From an uncultured Aquabacterium sp. (lineage in GTDB: Bacteria; Pseudomonadota; Gammaproteobacteria; Burkholderiales; Burkholderiaceae_C): a stretch of DNA of 64,000 bases. Under the pieces are notes generated by a model. The model had not been told where the DNA came from. It did not search any database and saw only the letters and a list, made by a program, of their open reading frames with translations. Every line of letters begins with the position of its first letter. The stretch's first letter is position 1. Below are positions 1 through 9,058 of the stretch, piece by piece. Both the position numbers and the translations under genes were made by a program. The stretch is taken from positions 62,001-126,000 of the forward strand of contig NZ_CAJYGK010000156.1 of NCBI RefSeq assembly GCF_913773725.1. Direction: 5' to 3'.

Positions 1-557
1 AGGTGCAGTTCGCGCACCCGCTCGATGGACACCACCCGTCGCGCCAGCAGCCCGAGCAGCGCCGCCTGGTAACCGCAGCCCGTGCCGATCTCGAGGCAGG
101 CACCCAGCGGCGCCGGCGACTGGCGGTCTGCGGCCAGGCCGGGCCGCTCGCACAGCAGCTGGAGCATGGCCCCCACCACCGAGGGCTTGGAAATCGTCTG
201 CCCCAGCCCGATGGGCAGGCTGGTGTCTTCGTAGGCCTGGTTGACCAGGGCCGTGTCGACAAAAAGATGGCGCGGCACGGTACCGAAGGCACCCAGCACC
301 CGCCCATCGGACAGGCCGTCGGCCTTCAAGCGCTCCACCATGCGCGCTCTCACGCGCACCGAGTCCAGCCCAAGGCCACCCGGCGCACTGAGGCGGCGGC
401 GGTCCTGCTCTGCCTGGGCCAGCGGCGCCTGGGGGCGAAGGAGGTCCCGAGGCCCTGCCGGCGCGGCAGCCCGGGGGGCTGCTGGCCGTGCCGACGCGAC
501 CTGATCCAGCTGCAGCGGAAACCGCCGCGGCTTGGGATCAGACTGCCCGCGGCTCAT
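1..557 (-). CDS. pcm: Protein-L-isoaspartate O-methyltransferase (partial, runs off left edge)
   Basis: Cytoplasmic repair enzyme that methylates isoaspartyl residues of aged proteins using S-adenosylmethionine. Only the first 185 residues lie in the window; the C-terminal part is beyond the left edge, and for that reason the ORF track does not list it. I read a roughly 70-residue Ala/Pro/Arg-rich leader, then the Pcm core with [20 protein letters not shown] and the SAM-binding motif [13 protein letters not shown]. The leader is longer than in E. coli Pcm; extensions of this sort occur in beta-proteobacterial versions. The ATG overlaps the surE stop (ATGA), so the two are translationally coupled. 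The surE-pcm pair is conserved; nlpD and rpoS would be expected beyond the edge, which I cannot see. Confidence 0.9.
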   Translation of the reverse strand, partial: MSRGQSDPKPRRFPLQLDQVASARPAAPRAAAPAGPRDLLRPQAPLAQAEQDRRRLSAPGGLGLDSVRVRARMVERLKADGLSDGRVLGAFGTVPRHLFVDTALVNQAYEDTSLPIGLGQTISKPSVVGAMLQLLCERPGLAADRQSPAPLGACLEIGTGCGYQAALLGLLARRVVSIERVRELH

Positions 558-1303
558 CGGGTGCCAGCCCAGCCCTGCCAGGCGGGCAGTCGCTGGTGAT
601 CCGTCATGTCGACCTTCAAAGGCGTGATCGAGACCTGTCCATGGCGCACGGCGTGGAAATCGGTGCCTTCGCCCTCTTCGCGCGCTTCACCGGCGGGGCC
701 GATCCAGTAGAACAGGTCGCCACGCGGGTTGGTCTGGGGCACCGCCGGAAAGCTGGCGTGACGCCGCCCCAGGCGCGTGATGGCCCAGGGCAGCGCGTCG
801 GCGTCCTCGCGGTTGGGGATGTTCACGTTGAGCAGCCAGGGCGACTCGGACGGCGGATGGGCCAGCACGTGCTCGATGATGCGGCGGGCCGTGCGGGCCG
901 CGGCATCCAGCGCATGCCAGCCCTTGACCACCTGCGAAAAAGCGATGGCCGGTACACCGAACAGATAGCCCTCGGTGGCCGCGGCCACGGTGCCGGAGTA
1001 CAGCGTGTCGTCACCCATGTTGGCGCCGTTGTTGATGCCGGACAGCACCAGATCCGGCTTGGGAATGAGCCCGGCCGTCAGGGCCAGGTGCACGCTGTCC
1101 GACGGCGTGCCAGTGACATAGCGAAAGCCGTTGGCCGCGGTGTGCAGGCTGAGCGGCTGGTGCAGGGTCAGCGCGTTGGAGGTGCCGCTGGCATTGCGCT
1201 CCGGCGCGAACACATCGACCGTTCCCAGTCCCTGGCAGGCTTCGACAAGGGCAGCGATGCCGGGCGCCAGGTAACCGTCATCGTTGGCAATGAGAATTCG
1301 CAT
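554..1303 (-). CDS. surE: 5'/3'-nucleotidase SurE
   Basis: Survival protein SurE, a metal-dependent nucleoside 5'/3'-monophosphate phosphatase of the cytoplasm, 249 residues (normal family length). The start is placed at [11 protein letters not shown] because this is the invariant N-terminus carrying the metal-ligand pair DD (residues 8-9); the 41 residues upstream in the ORF track are not part of the fold. Further signatures are [19 protein letters not shown] and the early ERNASG segment. It is first gene of a surE-pcm operon, and the TGA overlaps the pcm ATG. A candidate sigma-70 promoter lies about 85 bases upstream. Confidence 0.96.
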   Translation of the reverse strand: MRILIANDDGYLAPGIAALVEACQGLGTVDVFAPERNASGTSNALTLHQPLSLHTAANGFRYVTGTPSDSVHLALTAGLIPKPDLVLSGINNGANMGDDTLYSGTVAAATEGYLFGVPAIAFSQVVKGWHALDAAARTARRIIEHVLAHPPSESPWLLNVNIPNREDADALPWAITRLGRRHASFPAVPQTNPRGDLFYWIGPAGEAREEGEGTDFHAVRHGQVSITPLKVDMTDHQRLPAWQGWAGTR

Positions 1304-1387
1304 CCGGTGATTGTAGGAGCGCAACGTCGTGCGGCAGCCGGCCCCCTCGATTCGGTGAGCCCCCTGGCCGCGGCAGGGGCGCTTGCA

Positions 1388-1417
1388 TGTAAAGTTACCG
1401 ACTTGTACACCTGTCAA
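1388..1417 (-). promoter_or_regulatory. Candidate sigma-70 promoter for surE-pcm
   Basis: On the minus strand a perfect -35 hexamer TTGACA (1417-1412) is followed after 18 bases by TTTACA (1393-1388) as a moderate -10. It lies in the surE / response-regulator divergent gap and would give a leader of about 75 bases. The second hexamer matches only partly, so this is an inference. Confidence 0.4.
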
Positions 1418-1509
1418 CTCGTCCACCCGGGCGAGACCCCGGGACGCAGTTCAGCCGGGGCCCACCAACCCAGCCCATGCGGCGCCCGCGCGGGCTCGGA
1501 AGGAACTCC

Positions 1510-2259
1510 ATGGCCGTCAAGGTTCTGATACTCGAAGACAACCCGGTGGCGCGCGGCTTTCTGTGCCGTGTCGTGCGTGAAAGTTTCAGCGATGTAGGCA
1601 GCATCACCGAGGTCAGTGACCTGGACGCCGCGCGCCGTCTGCTGGGCCATGCTCCCGGCGGACGGGCCCAGCCCGGCGCAGAGCCGTTTCAGCTGATCCT
1701 GGTGGACCTGGAGTTGCCGGATGGCAGCGGCCTGGAGTTGCTGACCGAACTGGGGGGGTATCCCGCCACGCGCATTGTCACCACGCTGTACTCCGACGAC
1801 GAACACCTGTTTCCGGCGCTGCAGTGCGGTGCAGACGGCTACCTGCTCAAGGAAGACCGTTTCGAGGTGCTGGTCGAAGAGCTGCAGAAGATCGTTCGGG
1901 GGCAACCGCCCCTGTCCCCGGCCATCGCGCGGCGGTTGCTGAACCACTTCCGGACCGAAGGCGTGACCCCTGCGGGAAGTCAGCACGCTGGCGCCGTGCA
2001 CGCAGCAGAGCCGGGCGCACCGACGGCCCACGCGACGACGGCCGGCGCAGCCAACACCCTCGACCATGAGCGGCTCACGCCCCGCGAGAGCGAGGTGCTG
2101 ACGTACCTGAGCAAGGGCTTCACGATCAAGGAGATCGCCTCGCTCATGGGCATCAAATGGTTCACCGTCAACGACCACATCAAGTCGATCTACAAGAAGT
2201 TGAACGTGTCGAGCCGTGCAGAAGCGGCCGTGCTGGCCAGCAAGCAGGGCCTGGTCTGA
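1510..2259 (+). CDS. LuxR/NarL-family response regulator
   Basis: Two-domain transcription factor of 249 residues. The receiver domain (residues about 3-130) has the acidic pair E9/D10 (LILEDNPVAR), the phosphoacceptor D66 in LILVDLELPDG and the switch lysine in ADGYLLKED. A 55-residue Ala/Thr/Gly-rich linker follows, then a LuxR-type helix-turn-helix (LTPRESEVLTYLSKGFTIKEIA, VNDHIKSIYKKL) at the C-terminus. The start at MAVKV is chosen over the upstream ATG because GGAAGGA precedes it and the receiver fold begins immediately. The cognate sensor kinase starts 7 bases after its stop, so the pair forms an operon. The target genes are unknown. The REC domain contains an inserted Gly/Pro/Ala-rich loop before the phosphoacceptor strand (APGGRAQPGAEP). 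Confidence 0.92.
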   Translation: MAVKVLILEDNPVARGFLCRVVRESFSDVGSITEVSDLDAARRLLGHAPGGRAQPGAEPFQLILVDLELPDGSGLELLTELGGYPATRIVTTLYSDDEHLFPALQCGADGYLLKEDRFEVLVEELQKIVRGQPPLSPAIARRLLNHFRTEGVTPAGSQHAGAVHAAEPGAPTAHATTAGAANTLDHERLTPRESEVLTYLSKGFTIKEIASLMGIKWFTVNDHIKSIYKKLNVSSRAEAAVLASKQGLV

Positions 2260-2266
2260 GCACCCC

Positions 2267-4612
2267 ATGCCGGACCCGGCTGCGCACCCGCCCTCGTCTG
2301 CTCACAGGCTGAACGGGCTGCTGGCGCGGCGAGCTCCGGGAGCCTTGCCAACCATCGACGAGGTGTTGGGCGAAACCCGCGCCCCGCCTCGATGGATGGG
2401 CTGGCGCATGCGGCTGCTGGTGGGGCTGGCACTCGGAGCCTGTCTGGTGGTGGCCGGGTGCGCGTGGTGGCTCGCTCGACAGCCTCACCTTCCCGTGACG
2501 CTGAAGGCCAGGGCAGATGGGCACCTCTCGCTGCAGTCTGTCGATTACCCGACCCTGCGCAGGCTCGAGCGACTGGAGCTGGTCGGCCTGCGCATCGATC
2601 CCCCGCCGGAGGCCGGACCGGCCCAGCCCGTGAGCTTCCCCGCCGGCATGGTGCTGCTCCAGCGCTCGGCGCGCTGGCTGCCCGAAGAGGCCGACCGTGC
2701 TCGCTTCCTTGCCTTTCATCGTCAAGTCGATGCCGTGCGGCAGCACTGGCGCCCGGAAGGCCTGGTCGCTCACCTGAGTTTCGCGCACGCGGCAGAAGAA
2801 CCGGTCCTGATCGCCCCCCGCAGCTGGTCGGGCCTCACCGTGCTGTACTGGGTGCTGTCGGGCTTGGCGCTCGCCGTGTTCATGGTGGGGGCCTCGGTCC
2901 TGTTGTCACATCCGACCCGGAACAGCGCCGCCTTTGCCCTGCTCACCACGGCGCAATCGGCCCAGCTGATGTTCATGGCCGTCGGCAGCAACCTCGACTT
3001 CTTCGCGCCGGCGTGGCTGGCGTCGCTGGACTTCGGCGGACGCATGGCCGCCGACCTGGCCTCTGCAGCCGCCTTGATGCAGCTGGCCGTCGGCGTACCG
3101 AGCCGTCTGACGGCCGCCGGGCGCTGGGTCGGCGGCGTGGTTCTCCTGCTGCTCGCACTGGTGGCGGTCGCGACCGCCGTGGCCCCTTCTGTGCTCGCCT
3201 CCGCCGCTGGCTGGTGGGCCTGGCAAGGCCTGTGCGCGTTCAGCATGGTCGCGGCCCTCCTGCTGATGCGCCATGGACAGCGTGTGCAGCCTCATCCATT
3301 CGGCAGGATCGTGCTGCGCTTCACGCTGGTGGCCGCGGCGACCTGGGCGCTGCTGGTCTTCGCGCTCATGCTCGGGCACCGGCGGCCTGATCTTCAGTTG
3401 CACCTGGGCTGGCAGGGCGTGATGGTCTGGCATCTCTTTGTCGGCATCGTGCTGTCGTTCTGCCCCTATCTGTCGCGGACGCGACAGGTGCTGCAGGAGT
3501 TCTCGCTGCTGGCCGTATCGAGCACGGTGGCCGCGTCACTGGATCTGCTGTTCGTCGCGGTGTTCTCGCTCGGTCAGTTCACGTCGATGACGCTGTCGCT
3601 GTTTCTCGCGCTGGGAAGCTACCTGCTGGCGCGGCGTTGGATGCTGACGCAGCTGCCCGGGCGGGATGCACTGTCCATGGAGCGCCTCTTTCAGCACCTC
3701 TATCGCATGGCGCGCGAGCTGGAGCACCACCCGGACCGCCTGAACGAGGCCATGCTGCGGCTGATGCGTGAGTTGTTCGACCCGCTGGAAAGCGAAGTGG
3801 TCCGCGGCCACGTGGCCGGTGCCGCCGTGCGCAGCAATGGCGCCTTGCTGCTGTTGCCCATGCCGCGGCTGGGCGACGCCGTAGCGGGCAACCGAGCGCT
3901 TGCGCTGCGACACGCACACAAGGGGCTGCGCCTGTTCACGGTGGAAGATGCCCGGCTTGCCGAGCGCATCATCGAACAACTGCAGCGCGCGCTGAACTTC
4001 GATCGCGCTGTGGAACAAGGGCGCAGCGAGGAACGCCTGCGCATCGCCCAGGACCTGCACGACGACATCGGGGCGCGGTTGCTGACACTGATGTACCAGG
4101 CCCCGAACACGGAAATCGAGGAGTACATCCGGCACACGCTGCAGGACCTGAAAACCCTGACACGCGGCCTGGCAGCCCAATCACATTGCCTGGTAGAGGC
4201 CGCGGCCGAATGGAAGCGGGACCTGCACCATCGCGCCGCCGTGGCCGAATGCCGGCTCGATTTCGACTTCGCTGCCGATGTCAACGTGACGCTGACGATG
4301 GTCCAGTGGTCGTCCCTGACCCGCATCCTGCGGGAGCTGGTGAGCAATGCGCTGAGCCATGCACGCGCCCGCCACATCGTGGTGACGCTGAAACTGGCAG
4401 ATGACCGCCTGACCCTCGAGGTCCAGGACAACGGTATCGGCCGGGCGCCGGAGGACTGGTCTCACGGCCTGGGTATGGGCGGTGTCCGCAAGCGCGTGAA
4501 GCAGCTCGGCGGTCAGGTGCGGTGGGAAGAGGTCTCCCCGTGCGGGATCCGTTGCGTGGTGACGGTGGAGCCGTTCACCAGCGCCGCTGCCGCCGATCAG
4601 GTTTCCCACTGA
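2267..4612 (+). CDS. Polytopic sensor histidine kinase (HisKA_3 type)
   Basis: Membrane sensor kinase of 781 residues that should phosphorylate the response regulator encoded just upstream. It has an N-terminal membrane helix (RLLVGLALGACLVVAGCAWW), a periplasmic segment of about 110 residues, then a block of about seven hydrophobic helices (SGLTVLYWVLSGLALAVFMV onward), a cytoplasmic linker, a dimerisation/phosphoacceptor helix with AQDLHDDIGARLL (H598), and a C-terminal HATPase_c domain with N-box ELVSNALSHA and G-boxes DNGIGRAP and GLGMGGVRKR. This layout resembles the 7TM sensor kinases that carry an extracellular domain. The start MPDPAAHP is chosen because the ORF-track start overlaps the regulator and there is no good ribosome site; translation is probably coupled. 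The 3' end overlaps the convergent gspE-like gene by 16 bases. Confidence 0.9.
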   Translation: MPDPAAHPPSSAHRLNGLLARRAPGALPTIDEVLGETRAPPRWMGWRMRLLVGLALGACLVVAGCAWWLARQPHLPVTLKARADGHLSLQSVDYPTLRRLERLELVGLRIDPPPEAGPAQPVSFPAGMVLLQRSARWLPEEADRARFLAFHRQVDAVRQHWRPEGLVAHLSFAHAAEEPVLIAPRSWSGLTVLYWVLSGLALAVFMVGASVLLSHPTRNSAAFALLTTAQSAQLMFMAVGSNLDFFAPAWLASLDFGGRMAADLASAAALMQLAVGVPSRLTAAGRWVGGVVLLLLALVAVATAVAPSVLASAAGWWAWQGLCAFSMVAALLLMRHGQRVQPHPFGRIVLRFTLVAAATWALLVFALMLGHRRPDLQLHLGWQGVMVWHLFVGIVLSFCPYLSRTRQVLQEFSLLAVSSTVAASLDLLFVAVFSLGQFTSMTLSLFLALGSYLLARRWMLTQLPGRDALSMERLFQHLYRMARELEHHPDRLNEAMLRLMRELFDPLESEVVRGHVAGAAVRSNGALLLLPMPRLGDAVAGNRALALRHAHKGLRLFTVEDARLAERIIEQLQRALNFDRAVEQGRSEERLRIAQDLHDDIGARLLTLMYQAPNTEIEEYIRHTLQDLKTLTRGLAAQSHCLVEAAAEWKRDLHHRAAVAECRLDFDFAADVNVTLTMVQWSSLTRILRELVSNALSHARARHIVVTLKLADDRLTLEVQDNGIGRAPEDWSHGLGMGGVRKRVKQLGGQVRWEEVSPCGIRCVVTVEPFTSAAAADQVSH

Positions 4613-6423
4613 GGCGTGTTGCGCAACACCTCTTCCAGCGTGGTGACGCCTTCGGCCACTTTCATGACGCCGCCCGGCCGCAGGGGACGCAGCCCCTCCT
4701 TGGCAGCTGTCTGGCGCAGACGGGGCATGTCGACATGCGGGTGGATCGCACTGCGGATGCCTTCGCTGACCGGCAGCAGTTCATACAGACCGACCCGGCC
4801 CTTGAAACCCGTCATCCGACACTCCAGGCAGCCCACCGGCTTGTAGGGCTGGATGTGGCCGTTGAGGCGCCAGGGCTTGATGGCTTCGGCCAGCATCTCG
4901 GGGCGCACGCTGTCGTCCGGCTTCTTGCAATGCGGACACAGGGTGCGCACCAGGCGCTGGGCCAGCACGCCGATGACGGTGGCACTGATCAGGTAGCTGG
5001 GCACGCCCAGATCGGTCAGGCGGGTGATGGCCGAAGCCGCATCGTTGGTGTGCAGCGTCGAGAACACCAGGTGGCCGGTCAGCGAGGCCTGGATGGCCAT
5101 CTCGGCGGTTTCCAGATCTCGGATTTCACCGACCATGATGATGTCCGGGTCCTGACGCATCAGCGCACGCAGGCCCTCGGCGAAGCCGAGGTCGATGGTG
5201 GCCTGCACCTGAGTCTGGTTGAACGAGGGCTCGATCATTTCGATCGGGTCTTCGATGGTGCAGACGTTGACCTCGTCGGTCGCCACGCGCTTGAGCGTGG
5301 AGTACAGCGTCGTCGTCTTGCCGGAGCCCGTGGGGCCGGTGACCAGGATGATGCCGTGCGGCCGGCTGACCAGTTGCTCCCACTGCTGGGTCTCGCTGGG
5401 CGCGAAGCCAAGGGCCTCGAACGACTTGACGGTGTTGTCCGGGTCGAAAATCCGCATGACCAGCTTCTCGCCAAAAGCGGTCGGCATGGTGGACAGGCGC
5501 ATCTCGACTTCGTCGCCCCCCGGGTTGCGCGTCTTGATGCGCCCATCCAGCGGGCGGCGCTTCTCGACCACGTCCATGCGCCCCAGCAGCTTGATGCGCG
5601 CGGTCATGGCCTGCATCACAGCCAGCGGCACCTGGTAGACGGTGTGCAAGACGCCATCGATGCGGAAGCGGATGGCGCCCATCTCGCGGCGCGGCTCGAG
5701 GTGGATGTCCGAAGCGCGCTGGTCGAAGGCGTACTGCCACAGCCAGTCGACGACCTGGATGATGCCCTGGTCGTTTGCGTCGAGCTGACGATTGCTCTTG
5801 CCCAGTTCGACCAGTTGCTCGAAGTTGTGCGCGACGCTGTCGCCCGTCTTCTTGTTGGCGTCCTTGACGGACTTGGCCAGCGTGTAGAACTCGGTGCGGT
5901 AGCGTTGCAGGTCGAGCGGGCTGGAAACCACCAGCTTCACCTTCTTCTTGGTGTGCGACAGGATCTCTTCGACCCAGTCCACATCCAAAGGCTCGCTGGT
6001 TGCGATGGTGATCTCGGTCAGGCTCATCTGCACCGGCAGCGCCTTGCGGCGCTCGGCGTAGTTGATGGACATGACTTCGGCCACGCGGGCCACATCGACC
6101 TTGAGCGGGTCGATGCGCAGGTAGGGCATGCCCACGCGCCCGGCCAGCCACTCGGTGAGGGGCTCCAGTTCGAGCAGATTGCCGGTGTCGGCGCGGGTCA
6201 GGCCCATGCCGGCCAGCCGCACCAGCGGGTGCTGGGCGCTGTCGCCTGCGGCAAAGCGCCGGGCCACCTTCTCGGCGTCCCGGACGCCGACCACGCCGTC
6301 TTCCGTCAACCACTGCAGCAGCAGCCGCCACTCCAGCGGCCCCTTGGGGGCGGCAGTGGGCCGGCGGGGCGTTGAAGCGGGGCCGGGCGCGGGTGCGGGG
6401 GCGGACGCAGAGGAAGCGCTCAT
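4597..6423 (-). CDS. GspE/PilB-family secretion ATPase (orphan)
   Basis: Hexameric AAA-type ATPase of the type II secretion / type IV pilus class, 608 residues. An Ala/Pro-rich leader is followed by an MshEN-like N-terminal domain (about residues 50-200). The ATPase core carries Walker A GPTGSGKTTTLYS (K369), the Asp box CTIEDPIEMIEP, Walker B DPDIIMVGEIRD and the His box LVFSTLHTNDA. A four-cysteine zinc site follows (LCPHCKK and CLECRMTGFKGR). All catalytic elements are intact, so it should be active. No pseudopilin, secretin or GspF partner is nearby, so the machine it powers is not identifiable here. Start at MSASSASAP, 3 bases after the stop of the upstream methyltransferase (TGACATG), indicating co-transcription. 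Confidence 0.9.
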   Translation of the reverse strand: MSASSASAPAPAPGPASTPRRPTAAPKGPLEWRLLLQWLTEDGVVGVRDAEKVARRFAAGDSAQHPLVRLAGMGLTRADTGNLLELEPLTEWLAGRVGMPYLRIDPLKVDVARVAEVMSINYAERRKALPVQMSLTEITIATSEPLDVDWVEEILSHTKKKVKLVVSSPLDLQRYRTEFYTLAKSVKDANKKTGDSVAHNFEQLVELGKSNRQLDANDQGIIQVVDWLWQYAFDQRASDIHLEPRREMGAIRFRIDGVLHTVYQVPLAVMQAMTARIKLLGRMDVVEKRRPLDGRIKTRNPGGDEVEMRLSTMPTAFGEKLVMRIFDPDNTVKSFEALGFAPSETQQWEQLVSRPHGIILVTGPTGSGKTTTLYSTLKRVATDEVNVCTIEDPIEMIEPSFNQTQVQATIDLGFAEGLRALMRQDPDIIMVGEIRDLETAEMAIQASLTGHLVFSTLHTNDAASAITRLTDLGVPSYLISATVIGVLAQRLVRTLCPHCKKPDDSVRPEMLAEAIKPWRLNGHIQPYKPVGCLECRMTGFKGRVGLYELLPVSEGIRSAIHPHVDMPRLRQTAAKEGLRPLRPGGVMKVAEGVTTLEEVLRNTPQWET

Positions 6424-6424
6424 G

Positions 6425-7189
6425 TCAGGCGGGCAAAGACGGGGTGCATCGGGACAGCAATTTGACCCATTTTCGCGCAGGCAGATTCCAGCGGGTCTGT
6501 AAAGTTTCGGCGCGTTCAGCCAGCACTTCGCGGGAAGGCAGGTCGAACCCTTTCCACGCCAGCACGATGGTGTTGCCGTCGCGCGTGGGTTTGAGCATGG
6601 CCACGCGGTCGGCGCCGAAGGCGGAGGCAATGCGGCTGGCGCTGCGATCGAAGCTGACGTCCCGGCCGAAGAGGTTGACGCTCATGACCCCGCCATCGTC
6701 CAGCACCTGCCAGCAGGCCCGGTAGAAGGCCTCATCGTCCAGCACCGGGCTGGCGGCCTCGTGGTCATACAGGTCGACGCACAGGGCGTCGAACGCTGCC
6801 ACGTGGTGCTCGTCGGCCACGAAACGGGCCGCATCACCCTGGATCACCGTGAGACGCTCGTCGTCGTCCGGCAGATGGAACCACGCCCGGCAGGCCGCGA
6901 TCACCTGGGGATTGAGCTCGACCGCGGTCGTGGGCGCGCGAAGGACGCTGTGGCAGAACTTGGTGAGCGCGGCCGCGCCCAGTCCCAGCTGCAGGGTGCG
7001 CGCGGTGGCCACCGCCTCGGGGTCGCGCAGCAGCGTCCAGGCCATCATGCGCTGGATGTACTCGAGCTCCAGCTTGAGCGGCTGGCGGATGCGCATGGCG
7101 CCCTGGATCCAGGGGGTTTCAAGGTGGAGGTAACGCAAGCCGCCCTGTTCGGACAGGGTGGCCTCGGGGAGTCGGGGCTTTCGTTTCAC
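6425..7189 (-). CDS. Spermidine-synthase-like class I methyltransferase family protein
   Basis: About 254 residues with a Rossmann-type SAM-binding fold related to spermidine synthase. Seen are the glycine motif LQLGLGAAALTKF, the acidic end of strand 2 AVELNPQVI, GDAARF and the post-motif FDALCVDLYDHEAA. The aminopropyltransferase gatekeeper signature is not obvious, so a polyamine role is not assured; methyltransferase-like is the safer name. The start is uncertain: the ORF-track start (7228) would overlap the divergent DNA glycosylase gene, so a GTG at 7189 (VKRKPRLPEATL) is preferred, with an ATG at 7219 as alternative. It lies 3 bases before the secretion ATPase gene and is likely co-transcribed with it. 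Confidence 0.82.
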   Translation of the reverse strand: MKRKPRLPEATLSEQGGLRYLHLETPWIQGAMRIRQPLKLELEYIQRMMAWTLLRDPEAVATARTLQLGLGAAALTKFCHSVLRAPTTAVELNPQVIAACRAWFHLPDDDERLTVIQGDAARFVADEHHVAAFDALCVDLYDHEAASPVLDDEAFYRACWQVLDDGGVMSVNLFGRDVSFDRSASRIASAFGADRVAMLKPTRDGNTIVLAWKGFDLPSREVLAERAETLQTRWNLPARKWVKLLSRCTPSLPA

Positions 7190-7217
7190 GCGGCGAGTGT
7201 GGCACAGTGCCGATCCC

Positions 7218-7757
7218 ATGCCACGCACTCCCGAGCCTCCGTCCCCGCGTCTGCAAGGCCTGCCTCCGGTCGTGGGCCCGGGCGCGCGGCTGCTGGTGCT
7301 CGGCAGCTTTCCGGGCGTGGCCTCGCTGGCGTCGCAGCAGTATTACGCTCATCCCCGCAACGCGTTCTGGCCCATTCTGTCGGCGCTGTGGGGGCTGCGT
7401 GGCGACGAGGCCCTGCAAGTGCGTCCCTACGCTGAGCGCCTCCCGGTCGTGCGGGCCCATGGCCTCGCCATCTGGGACGTGTATGCCGGCTGCGCACGCG
7501 AGGGCAGCCTCGACAGCGCCATCCGTGACGCCCAGCTCAACGACCTGCCCGGCTTGATCCGGCAGGTGCCGACGCTGCGCGGCATTGCGCACAACGGCGG
7601 CGAGTCGGCACGGCACATGCGCATCACGCGGGCCCTGGGCCTGCCCGTCTACCAACTGCCCTCGACCAGCCCGGCCAATGCTTCGTGGTCTTTCGAGCGC
7701 AAGCTCGCCGCCTGGCGGGTGGTGTTCGAGACCGCAGGCGTGGCCGCGTCAGGATAA
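7218..7757 (+). CDS. DNA-deoxyinosine glycosylase (UDG superfamily)
   Basis: Base-excision repair glycosylase of 179 residues, similar to the hypoxanthine-DNA glycosylase group of the uracil-DNA glycosylase superfamily. The motif LVLGSFPGVASLASQQYYAHPRN matches the GSxPG...YYxxPxNxFW active-site region (followed by AFWPILSAL). IWDVYAGCAREGSLDSAI and a C-terminal LPSTSPAN complete the fold. The start MPRTPEPP is chosen because upstream codons overlap the divergent gene. Its stop codon lies immediately before the porin terminator. It should remove deaminated bases from DNA; the exact substrate (hypoxanthine or uracil) is inferred from family. Confidence 0.88.
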   Translation: MPRTPEPPSPRLQGLPPVVGPGARLLVLGSFPGVASLASQQYYAHPRNAFWPILSALWGLRGDEALQVRPYAERLPVVRAHGLAIWDVYAGCAREGSLDSAIRDAQLNDLPGLIRQVPTLRGIAHNGGESARHMRITRALGLPVYQLPSTSPANASWSFERKLAAWRVVFETAGVAASG

Positions 7758-7788
7758 AAAAAGGGCAACGGTCGCGTGACCGTTGCCC
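7756..7788 (-). terminator. Rho-independent terminator of the porin gene
   Basis: A perfect 11-bp stem GGGCAACGGTC / GACCGTTGCCC with a 4-base loop is followed, on the minus strand, by seven T residues. It lies 58 bases past the porin stop codon and overlaps the end of the DNA glycosylase gene on the other strand. Confidence 0.93.
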
Positions 7789-7846
7789 CAAGTTGCCCGC
7801 CTGGCTGCGCACCGCACGCAGCCAGACGCTCTTACCGACCTCGCGA

Positions 7847-9058
7847 TCAGAAGAACAGGATGCCGCCCAGGCTGATGGTGTTGGTCTTGGTCTCGTTCGA
7901 GTTGGCCGAGTTGGTCTGCTTCTCGTTGTTGAACTCGCCCACCAGGGTGATGAACTTGTTCAGCGAGTGGTACACGCCCAGGGTGTAGCTCTGGTTCTTC
8001 AGCGACACGCCGGCACCGGCTGCACCATCCTTGTCCTTGTTCTGACCGTAGTTCAGACCGAACTTGGTGTCACCGAGCTTGTAGGTGCCTTGCACGAAGT
8101 AGCCGTTGGACTTGGTCTTGTTGCCGTCTGCATCAGCGCCACCCAGGAACTGTGCACCGACGGTGGACAGGCCGAGGCCCTTGCCGTTGAAGCCATAGGC
8201 CAGCACTTCGAAGGCATCGAATCGGACCTTGCCACCCAGCTCGAAGCCGTTGGCCGTGAACGGCTTGGTGGCGCAAGTGGTCGAGCTTTGGCAGTCGGTC
8301 TTCTGGTGAACGAGACCGGTCCACAGCTGGCCCGGCAGCGCGCCCGGGATGTCGTAGGTGGCCATGGCTTGCAGGCCGGGGGTCTTGGCGGAGTTGCCCG
8401 AGAAGCTCTTCGGCTGGAACAGACCGGCACCTGCCTGGAAGCCCGACACCTTCGGGCTCAGGTACGAGATCTGGGCCTGGAAGCCTGTGTACATGTAGCC
8501 ATGCCCGATCATGCCGAACGTCGTGTTGAACGGGATGGCCGCGTTGGTCGTGCCACCGACGCCCAGCAGGGTCATGTCGGACAGGATCACGTTCTGACCG
8601 AACATGCCGATGTCACGGCCGATCTTGACCGTGCCCATCGTGGGCGTGCCGAACGAGAAGTAGTTGTTGCGGGTGTCGATCTGGCTGAAGGGGCTGTTGT
8701 CCACGCCCTGGGTGATGCCGTCAGCGCCGGAGCCCTTGGGCAGGCCCACGATGTCGGAGCGGTCGTTGATGCCAGGGGCAAAGCTGATGTGCGCCTTGAC
8801 GTCGTAGCCGCCGGCCTTGCCGGTGGCCACAAAGTTGATCCAGCCCGGCAGCAGGCCGTTGGAGATGCCGCTGGTCTTGGTGGTCTGGCTGACGCCCTCG
8901 ACCGTCGTCTTGCTGTCGCGGTTGACGTAGAAGCCGTTGACGGTGCCGTTGATGTCGAGCGTGACGCCGTTCTGTTCGAAGCTCACGGCCTGAGCCGAGG
9001 AGGCGGCAGCAGCGGCCACAGCGAGGGCGAGGATCGACTTGATGGGGGCAGTCTTCAT
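7847..9058 (-). CDS. Gram-negative general porin
   Basis: Outer-membrane 16-strand trimeric porin, 403 residues, with a clear Sec signal peptide (MKTAPIKSILALAVAAAAASSAQA). The mature start VSFEQNGVTLDINGTVNGFY, the alternating hydrophobic beta-strands, the long Gly/Asp/Asn-rich loops and the C-terminal aromatic residue (LGGILFF), needed for Bam recognition, are all visible. A cysteine pair in one loop (DCQSSTTC) could form a disulfide. The start is chosen for the signal peptide and the GGAGAC ribosome site before the ATG; 49 upstream ORF residues are rejected. It is monocistronic, with its own strong terminator. Substrate selectivity cannot be read from sequence. Confidence 0.95.
   Translation of the reverse strand: MKTAPIKSILALAVAAAAASSAQAVSFEQNGVTLDINGTVNGFYVNRDSKTTVEGVSQTTKTSGISNGLLPGWINFVATGKAGGYDVKAHISFAPGINDRSDIVGLPKGSGADGITQGVDNSPFSQIDTRNNYFSFGTPTMGTVKIGRDIGMFGQNVILSDMTLLGVGGTTNAAIPFNTTFGMIGHGYMYTGFQAQISYLSPKVSGFQAGAGLFQPKSFSGNSAKTPGLQAMATYDIPGALPGQLWTGLVHQKTDCQSSTTCATKPFTANGFELGGKVRFDAFEVLAYGFNGKGLGLSTVGAQFLGGADADGNKTKSNGYFVQGTYKLGDTKFGLNYGQNKDKDGAAGAGVSLKNQSYTLGVYHSLNKFITLVGEFNNEKQTNSANSNETKTNTISLGGILFF

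Noticed and set aside
4522-6375. 617-residue plus-strand ORF
   Set aside because: Opposite the GspE-like ATPase, His/Gln/Asp-rich, no domain; shadow.
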